Below are positions 6,769 to 13,829 of a stretch of DNA of 13,829 nt, in pieces (the stretch's first letter is position 1; every line of letters starts with the position of its first letter). The stretch is taken from contig JAEWYJ010000177.1 in the NCBI GenBank assembly GCA_023395695.1, positions 1-13,829 of the forward strand, read 5' to 3'. The notes below the pieces were generated by a model. That model was given only the letters and a program-made list of their open reading frames with translations. It was not told the DNA's origin and did not search any database. Origin of the DNA: Bacillota bacterium. Its GTDB lineage: Bacteria; Bacillota; Clostridia; Oscillospirales; Ruminococcaceae. A program made the translations under genes and the position numbers.

Positions 6769-7276
6769 TTTCACGTCGGGTAAACACGGGCTGTCACGGA
6801 CAAGTAAACAAAAATCCGCAGCCGGACGCCAGACCATGGCCCAAAAGGCTATCATGCAGCGGGGTATTCTCCGGTCACAAGTTACTATCATACAGCACAC
6901 CGCGCTATAATAAAAGTCTTTCGCAAAAATTCCCATCTATAACCGATTAATTTTAAAAGTGCCGTCACGCTGGGGCGCCTTTAAAGTTAGTCAGCCTAAC
7001 CGTAGTTGTTGGTTGCTGTGCCGCCGGCGCGCACAAGCTTCTGTTTTCATTTCTATGGGGACAAACGCAGCTTCATTAATAATATAGTCGGTAAATTTAA
7101 AAAGCAGACCGGCTGGGCGGCGTATTTTCCGGGTTGTTGCGTTGTCCGCCTTGCGGCACAAACAATATGCGCCCAATTAGGATACGCTTTTTACGCTTAT
7201 TAACTATAAAGTGTTAAAACAGCAACGAATTTTTGCCCCAAAATAAAACAAGGGAAAATGCAGGCAAGCAGGCCGC
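6769..7276. other. Gene-free intergenic region
   Basis: About 500 bases between the ATPase start and the end of secA hold no reading frame with a ribosome binding site and recognisable protein. It is AT-richer than the genes. A possible -10 TATGAT (6887-6892, minus) and a TATTAT (6907-6912, minus) lie 130-160 bases before the ATPase but lack a good -35. A short inverted repeat, GTTAG/CTAAC, lies at 6986-7000. Nothing else is supportable. Confidence 0.6.
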
Positions 7277-7308
7277 AAAAGCCAAGCCGCCGCATACACT
7301 GCGACGGC
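7277..7308 (-). terminator. Probable terminator of secA
   Basis: On the minus strand GCCGTCGCA (7308-7300) pairs with TGCGGCGGC (7294-7286) with one T-G wobble and a five-base loop, followed by TTGGCTTTT. It starts 27 bases after the secA stop. The stem is strong but the T tract is interrupted. Confidence 0.6.
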
Positions 7309-7334
7309 CCTTAGCTTTTTACCACACTGCGGGC

Positions 7335-10058
<2,724 letters not shown>

Positions 10059-10197
10059 TGGCGATACCTCTTTTTTATCCTTAAATTTAAACGGTTCATA
10101 TTCATTCATTTTGCCCGTGTTTGGCGCCGGAATAAGCGCTGCGGGCTGATAAAAATAAAATTCAATTTATTGCCAGTCTGTTTTGTAGCCATTTAGT

Positions 10198-10226
10198 ATT
10201 GTAGCCTGAAAAAGGCTGGATGTCAA
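10198..10226 (-). promoter_or_regulatory. Strong secA promoter
   Basis: On the minus strand, consensus TTGACA (10221-10226) and TACAAT (10198-10203) are 17 bases apart. The spacer holds an inverted repeat AGCCT-TTTTC-AGGCT. The octamer GGCTACAA occurs at the -10 (10199-10206) and again 16 bases downstream (10183-10190). A 10-base palindrome TAAACGTTTA lies upstream at 10238-10247. The predicted start near 10191 gives a leader of about 130 bases. Whether the repeats are operators is unknown. Confidence 0.85.
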
Positions 10227-10334
10227 AGAGAAAGCTGTAAACGTTTAACGAATTCTCCGTAAAAAAATCAATATTTGTGCCCGCAGTGCAAAACAGGCTG
10301 CAAAAGCGGTATGCGTTTTAAGCGGGGCAGCTAT

Positions 10335-10373
10335 AAAGCCAAGCAAACGGCACAAGACCGCTCGCTTGGCTTT
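10335..10373 (-). terminator. Terminator of the amidase gene, possibly bidirectional
   Basis: AAAGCCAAGC (10335-10344) and GCTTGGCTTT (10364-10373) form a perfect 10-base-pair stem, with an inner CGG/CCG pairing. It lies 30 bases after the amidase stop. The T run is better on the plus strand (10371-10375) than on the minus (TTTAT), but no plus-strand gene precedes it, so minus-strand use is assumed. Confidence 0.65.
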
Positions 10374-10402
10374 TTCTGTTCCTGCCGCAGTGCTGAAACG
10401 AC

Positions 10403-11134
10403 CTAAAGGTTCAAAAATTTTCTGCTGACAAAGCCGTTTTTATTATTGTAAACAACACTGGCCCAATCGGGCAGCAGACCGTAAACCATTACTTTGGCGC
10501 CGTTGGGAATACTGCCGATGACCTGTGCGGAGGTATTGGGGCGGGCGCGCAGATTCAGGTTGGTGCCCGAGGTGGCAACCGTCGCCTGCTGAGGCTGGAT
10601 GGGTGTGACAAATGGCTGCCCGAAATATTCTGAGAGCACCTGGCCGATGGTTCTTGCAATAGTATCGGTGTTGTCAATGACCCAGTTGGCGTCCTGCTCG
10701 TTGTCGTGGTAGCCAATTTCCAGAAACAACGAGGGCGCCTTAACCTTGTCTACCTCGCCGAGTCTGGTCGTAGGCAGCGCCCGCACCCGGTCGGGCAGCG
10801 GATAAATTTCCTTAAAGCGGCGCGTGGCAATATCGGCGGCGCGCTGCCCCGAATAGCTGCCGGGAAAGTAGTAAATATCCACCCCGCGCATGCTGCCGTA
10901 TACCGGTGCGGCATTGGAGTGCAGTGCCAGATGCAACGCGTAGTCTCCGGCGTTGGACTCGCGGATGTTCTGCACGGCGGTCTGGTCGGGGCTGTTGCGC
11001 TTAAAGCTGATGGCGTTGGCGCGCAGGTATGGCTCAAGCGCGTCGGCCAGCTGGTTCATGTGGTATTCCTCCGAGCCGCCGGTGACATAAAAATTGCCCT
11101 CCTGTGTTGAGGGGCTTAAATAAATCGTTGGCAT
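10403..11134 (-). CDS. N-acetylmuramoyl-L-alanine amidase (Amidase_3-like) with C-terminal SH3b domain
   Basis: A 243-residue cell wall hydrolase. Residues about 1-172 resemble the zinc amidase family that cleaves the MurNAc to L-Ala bond: an opening IYLSPSTQEGN, SEEYHMNQLADAL (21-33), ALHLALHSNAAP (66-77, zinc His H72), and a catalytic-type Glu E139 in PSLFLEIGYHDN. A Pro/Gln/Thr linker leads to an SH3b domain at about 190-243 (LNLRARPNTSAQVIGSIPNG), which binds wall. The usual first zinc motif with His (DxGHGG type) is absent, replaced by LSPSTQ. I see no signal peptide or membrane segment, so export is unexplained. The start is well supported by GGGAGGG (11141-11147) six bases before the ATG. 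It is a single gene with its own terminator, and the long copy of the dispersed repeat lies 25 bases upstream of its start. Without phage neighbours, an endolysin origin is only a possibility. Confidence 0.88.
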   Translation of the reverse strand: MPTIYLSPSTQEGNFYVTGGSEEYHMNQLADALEPYLRANAISFKRNSPDQTAVQNIRESNAGDYALHLALHSNAAPVYGSMRGVDIYYFPGSYSGQRAADIATRRFKEIYPLPDRVRALPTTRLGEVDKVKAPSLFLEIGYHDNEQDANWVIDNTDTIARTIGQVLSEYFGQPFVTPIQPQQATVATSGTNLNLRARPNTSAQVIGSIPNGAKVMVYGLLPDWASVVYNNKNGFVSRKFLNL

Positions 11135-11159
11135 AGCAAACCCTCCCGCATGCGTTTAA

Positions 11160-11372
11160 TAGTCAAACCCCCAGAAAACCAATACACCTTGGCGGTCTAC
11201 AAGCAGGGCAATTTAGCGTGCAAAGGCAAACGTCATTTTGCTTGCATGCAGTTGAACTTAAAGGCTGACAACGTATTCGAATTAATAAGTTTAACTGCGA
11301 TGTTTTGCGCCTGACCGTGTTGTCGTCCTTGAAGGGCGCCAGCTCATCTGCGTCCTCCGCCTTGTCTGCCCC
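11160..11372 (-). repeat. Dispersed repeat, long copy (copy 2)
   Basis: This matches 4156-4265 in two blocks, 11160-11185 and 11319-11372, but the blocks are separated by 133 bases instead of 30. The extra interior DNA is rich in inverted repeats: GCGTGCAA (11215-) with TTGCATGC, and GCAGTTGAACTTA with TAAGTTTAACTGC. On the minus strand block B is read as DKAEDADELAPFKDDN within a 74-codon open frame, which I do not call as a gene. Between the repeat and the terminator at 11458-11502 nothing else is recognised. Confidence 0.85.
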
Positions 11373-11457
11373 AAACCGCTTCGCCAATTCTGTATCGTTT
11401 TTCTAGTGGTATGACTTTATTCCAGTACATGATATGGCAAAACACGCAAAAGAGTGC

Positions 11458-11502
11458 AAAAAAACAGGCCGTATGGCATAACTTTAAATGCAATACGGCC
11501 TG
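11458..11502 (-). terminator. Intrinsic terminator of the amino acid ABC operon
   Basis: CAGGCCGTAT (11465-11474) pairs perfectly with ATACGGCCTG (11493-11502), extended after one mismatch by GCAT/ATGC around an eight-base loop. On the minus strand seven T residues follow (11464-11458). The stem starts three bases after the ATPase stop codon. Confidence 0.95.
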
Positions 11503-11505
11503 AAA

Positions 11506-12249
11506 TTATAGAATGCTTTGAATAAATTCGCGGATGCGTGGGTCCTTTGGGCGGTCAAAAACTTCTTGGGTAGGGCCCGCCTCGACAATGTTACAATCGC
11601 ACATAAACATGACCTTGTCGGCTGCCTCGCGCGCAAAGCCCATCTCGTGGGTGACGACAATCATGGTCATGCGCTGCTTTACAAGCTTTTTCATAACGGC
11701 AAGCACCTCGGCGGTCAGCTGGGGGTCGAGCGACGAGGTTGGCTCGTCAAACAGCAGCAGGTCGGGGCGCATCATCAGCGCACGGGCAATGGCCACCCGC
11801 TGCTTTTGCCCCCCGGACAACGCCGACGGATGGACGTTAGCCTTGTCGAGCAGCCCCACGTCGCCCAGCAGTGCGCGGGCGCGGTCGGTCGCTTCGGCCC
11901 GGCTCTCCCGGCGCACCATTGTCGGCGCGGCAATCAGGTTATCGAGCACCGGCATGTGCGGAAAGAGATTAAAGCTCTGGAATACCATGCCCATTTTGGC
12001 GCAGGCTCTGCGCATCTGTGCGTCGGCGACATAGACGCCATTTTGCATAAGCGGGTCGCCTTCAATAATAATATCGCCGCCGTCGGCGCGTTCTAAGCCG
12101 ATCAGGCAGCGCAGCATGGTGCTTTTGCCTGAGCCGGAGGGGCCGATGACTGCGATGGCCTCGCCCTTTTCAACCGAGAAGGAGACGCCGTCGAGCACCT
12201 TTACGTCGCCAAAGCTCTTTTTGAGGCCGCGCACTTCAATAATACTCAT
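11506..12249 (-). CDS. Polar amino acid ABC transporter ATP-binding protein
   Basis: A 247-residue GlnQ/HisP-type ATPase. Walker A GPSGSGKST is at 36-44, the Q-loop VFQSFNLFPHM at 89-99, the signature LSGGQKQR at 144-151, Walker B LLLFDEP at 164-170, the D-loop SSLD at 172-175 and the H-loop Thr-His-Glu at 200-202. All functional residues are intact. It energises amino acid uptake through the permease encoded 18 bases upstream, with the lipoprotein at 12950-13829 as receptor. The only plausible ribosome binding site, AAGGGGG (12263-12269), overlaps the permease stop and is about 13 bases from the ATG, which is long. A nearer ATG is out of frame and terminates after seven codons. Last gene of the operon, followed at once by a terminator. 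The specific amino acid cannot be read from the sequence. Confidence 0.96.
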   Translation of the reverse strand: MSIIEVRGLKKSFGDVKVLDGVSFSVEKGEAIAVIGPSGSGKSTMLRCLIGLERADGGDIIIEGDPLMQNGVYVADAQMRRACAKMGMVFQSFNLFPHMPVLDNLIAAPTMVRRESRAEATDRARALLGDVGLLDKANVHPSALSGGQKQRVAIARALMMRPDLLLFDEPTSSLDPQLTAEVLAVMKKLVKQRMTMIVVTHEMGFAREAADKVMFMCDCNIVEAGPTQEVFDRPKDPRIREFIQSIL

Positions 12250-12267
12250 AAATAATCATGCGCCCCC

Positions 12268-12921
12268 TTAAAAGCTGTATTTGCGTTCGAGATAATCGAA
12301 CAGACGTGTGATGACCCAGGTCATGAGCAGATAGAACACCGCCGCCACAGGATAGGCGGTAAACACCGCCTGACGGTTGACCGTTGCCTTGGCAAAATAC
12401 AAGATCTCGGTCACGCCGATAACGGTGACCAGCGCCGTGTCCTTGACGAGCGTAATGCTTTCGTTGGCAATGGCAGGCAGCGACACGCGCAGCATTTGCG
12501 GCAGCACAATTTTAAACAGGGTTTGCGCTTTTGAAAAGCCGAGCACCCGAGCGGCCTCGTACTGGCCTTTGTCCACCGAGATGATGCCACCGCGGAATAT
12601 CTCGCAGAAATAAGCCGCGTAGTTTAACACAAAGGCCAGCATTGCCGCCGTCAGACGGTCGAGCACAAGCACATTTTTCATCCCCGGAATAAACGGCAGG
12701 CCGTAATAAAAAAAGTAAAGCTGTAAAAGCAGCGGCGTGCCGCGCATAATGTAGACATAAAAGCCGGTTATGCCACGCAGAATGGCGTTTTTGCCGGTAC
12801 GCATGAACGTGAGCGCCAGCCCGAGCGGCATTGACCCGACCATGGTGACCGCAAACAGCAGCAGGGTATATTTGACACCGTCGGTCAACAACAGTGCGAT
12901 GTCAAAAAGATTTTTCAGCAT
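12268..12921 (-). CDS. Polar amino acid ABC transporter permease (HisM/GlnP family)
   Basis: A 217-residue membrane protein with about five helices: near 8-33 (VKYTLLLFAVTMVGSMPLGLAL), 52-73, 83-104, then a cytoplasmic loop, and helices near 150-175 and 185-208. The cytoplasmic coupling motif is YEAARVLGFSKAQTLFKIVLPQ (about 122-143), the EAA loop that docks on the ATPase. The length is normal for the family, which works as a homo- or heterodimer; only one permease gene is present, so a homodimer is expected. It begins 28 bases after the binding protein stop. The ribosome binding site is weak (GGTGG about ten bases before the ATG), so translational coupling may matter. The frame and start are otherwise unambiguous. 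Confidence 0.95.
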   Translation of the reverse strand: MLKNLFDIALLLTDGVKYTLLLFAVTMVGSMPLGLALTFMRTGKNAILRGITGFYVYIMRGTPLLLQLYFFYYGLPFIPGMKNVLVLDRLTAAMLAFVLNYAAYFCEIFRGGIISVDKGQYEAARVLGFSKAQTLFKIVLPQMLRVSLPAIANESITLVKDTALVTVIGVTEILYFAKATVNRQAVFTAYPVAAVFYLLMTWVITRLFDYLERKYSF

Positions 12922-12949
12922 GGTTATACGACCACCGTTCCCGTTTTAA

Positions 12950-13829
12950 TTATTGGGCGTTTTGCGAAATAACATAACGGCCCACAACCGAATCCACAAC
13001 AAAGACATCAATTCGGCCGGCCTGCAGGTCCATGTAGGCCGAGACGTTATCGGGGTATTCTATAATTTCCTTAACTTTTTCGCCGACAGGGTCGGCGGTA
13101 AGCGCCTCAAGCGAGGAGGAACCCTTTTGCAGGCCGACAATTTTGCCCTCAAGCTGCGCTTTACCGGTGATGCCGGAGGAGGCGGGCACAATAATGATCT
13201 GCTGGTTGGCTATGTAGGGCTTTGTAAAGAACATGCTCTGGACGCGCTCGTCGGTAATGGTCATGCCGTTCCAGATACAGTCAATTTTGCCGGCGTTGAG
13301 CTCAAGCTCCTTCGAGTCCCAGTCGATGGGCTGGAATTCAACCGCGACGCCCATGCGCTTGGCAACCTCTCTGGCGAGGTCAATGTCAAAGCCGACAATC
13401 TCGTTTTTATCGTCGCGGAAGCCCATGGGCGGATAGCTGTCATCAAGGCCGACAATGAACTTGCCTTTGGCCTTAACCGCTTCCAGAGATTTATCCTCGG
13501 CAGTGGCAGCGGATTCTTCAATAAAATTCATATCCTTAAACAGCGCGTCGGTGCCAAACCACTTTTGAGAAATTTCGGCGGCGGCGCCGTCGGCAATCAT
13601 TTCGTCGAGATATTTTTGAACCTCCAGGCCAAAGGCGACGTCGCCGTTGCGAAAGCCTACGCCGTATTTTTCGGCGCCGAGATCCTCAGTCAGCTCAACG
13701 TAGGTTTCTTTTTCAGGGGTGGCGGCCGAGGAGGCCGGCGCCTCGGCGGGCGCAGCGGGGGCAGGGGCGGAACTTGAAGCGCCGCCGCAGGCGGTCATGG
13801 CAAGCGCCATTGCGGCTGCGAGGGTTGCA
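12950..13829 (-). CDS. Amino acid ABC transporter substrate-binding lipoprotein, circularly permuted (partial, 5' end off window)
   Basis: At least 292 residues; the start and positively charged signal-peptide n-region lie beyond the right edge. I number from an internal Met at 13810. LAMTAC (3-8) is a lipobox, followed by an Ala/Pro/Ser linker. Next, at about 36-92, comes the segment that normally ends SBP_bac_3 proteins: YVELTEDLGAEKYGVGFRNG, then EVQKYLDEMIADGAAAEIS and KWFG. A linker (about 93-107) leads to the usual N-terminal start DKSLEAVKAKGKFIVGLDDS (106-125), PPMGF, the ligand carboxylate-type Arg R189 (TITDER), FTKPYIANQQ and Asp D273 (VVDSVV). The protein then stops at GRYVISQNAQ, just where the C-terminal segment should follow. 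Both lobes and the ligand residues are therefore complete but in permuted order. First gene of the operon with the permease and ATPase; ligand probably a polar amino acid. Confidence 0.93.
   Translation of the reverse strand, partial: ATLAAAMALAMTACGGASSSAPAPAAPAEAPASSAATPEKETYVELTEDLGAEKYGVGFRNGDVAFGLEVQKYLDEMIADGAAAEISQKWFGTDALFKDMNFIEESAATAEDKSLEAVKAKGKFIVGLDDSYPPMGFRDDKNEIVGFDIDLAREVAKRMGVAVEFQPIDWDSKELELNAGKIDCIWNGMTITDERVQSMFFTKPYIANQQIIIVPASSGITGKAQLEGKIVGLQKGSSSLEALTADPVGEKVKEIIEYPDNVSAYMDLQAGRIDVFVVDSVVGRYVISQNAQ

Noticed and set aside
11163..11387. 74-codon minus-strand frame through the long repeat copy, beginning MAKRFGADKAEDADEL
   Set aside because: No ribosome binding site, the C-terminal half is repeat interior with no protein character, and copy 1 lacks a start codon. 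Only the short shared peptide is notable, and it is covered as a repeat feature.
12953..13777. Plus-strand open frame (274 codons) antisense to the binding protein
   Set aside because: The minus strand encodes a recognisable SBP with lipobox; the Gly/Arg-rich translation here is a codon shadow.

Overview
This window looks like chromosomal DNA from a moderately GC-rich, low-GC-lineage Firmicute, most likely a gut Clostridium-type anaerobe (Oscillospiraceae-like). The evidence is AGGAGG-type ribosome binding sites, a Firmicutes-type SecA, and a lipoprotein-anchored polar amino acid ABC transporter. That lineage call is an inference from protein style, not from a database search. No rRNA, tRNA, CRISPR array, transposase or phage structural gene was seen.

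Layout, left to right. A U32-family (Fe-S cysteine) protein on the minus strand runs off the left edge. Next is a roughly 480-base gap carrying two copies of a perfect TATAAT-containing hairpin. A strong plus-strand promoter then drives a small stand-alone HD-domain (ppGpp-hydrolase-like) gene with its own terminator. From about 1809 to 6768 the minus strand holds an ABC-2 export cassette: ATPase, then a membrane-anchored exported protein of unknown function, then a terminator, then two ABC-2 permeases one base apart. A 580-base gene-free gap follows. secA (minus) comes next, with a near-consensus promoter and a leader of about 130 nt. Upstream of it is a minus-strand Amidase_3/SH3 cell wall hydrolase. 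The right end is a minus-strand amino acid ABC operon in the order binding protein, permease, ATPase. The binding protein runs off the right edge.

The most striking observation is in that binding protein (12950-13829). The segment that normally ends this family, with GVGFRNGD, the long EVQKYLDEM helix and KWFG, lies directly behind the lipobox. The usual N-terminal lobe follows it, and the protein stops where the C-terminal segment should begin. This is a circular permutation encoded in one uninterrupted reading frame. Other points of interest are a two-copy dispersed repeat in the same orientation just upstream of two unrelated genes (4156-4265 and 11160-11372), mutually exclusive hairpins upstream of the HD gene, an ABC-2 permease that stops before its last membrane segment, and an amidase lacking both the usual first zinc histidine and a signal peptide.

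Six of the minus-strand genes fall into two transporter groups that probably each assemble into one membrane complex. SecA supplies the export motor that the lipoprotein and the anchored protein would need. Most genes are bounded by recognisable intrinsic terminators, so the window divides into short independent transcription units.
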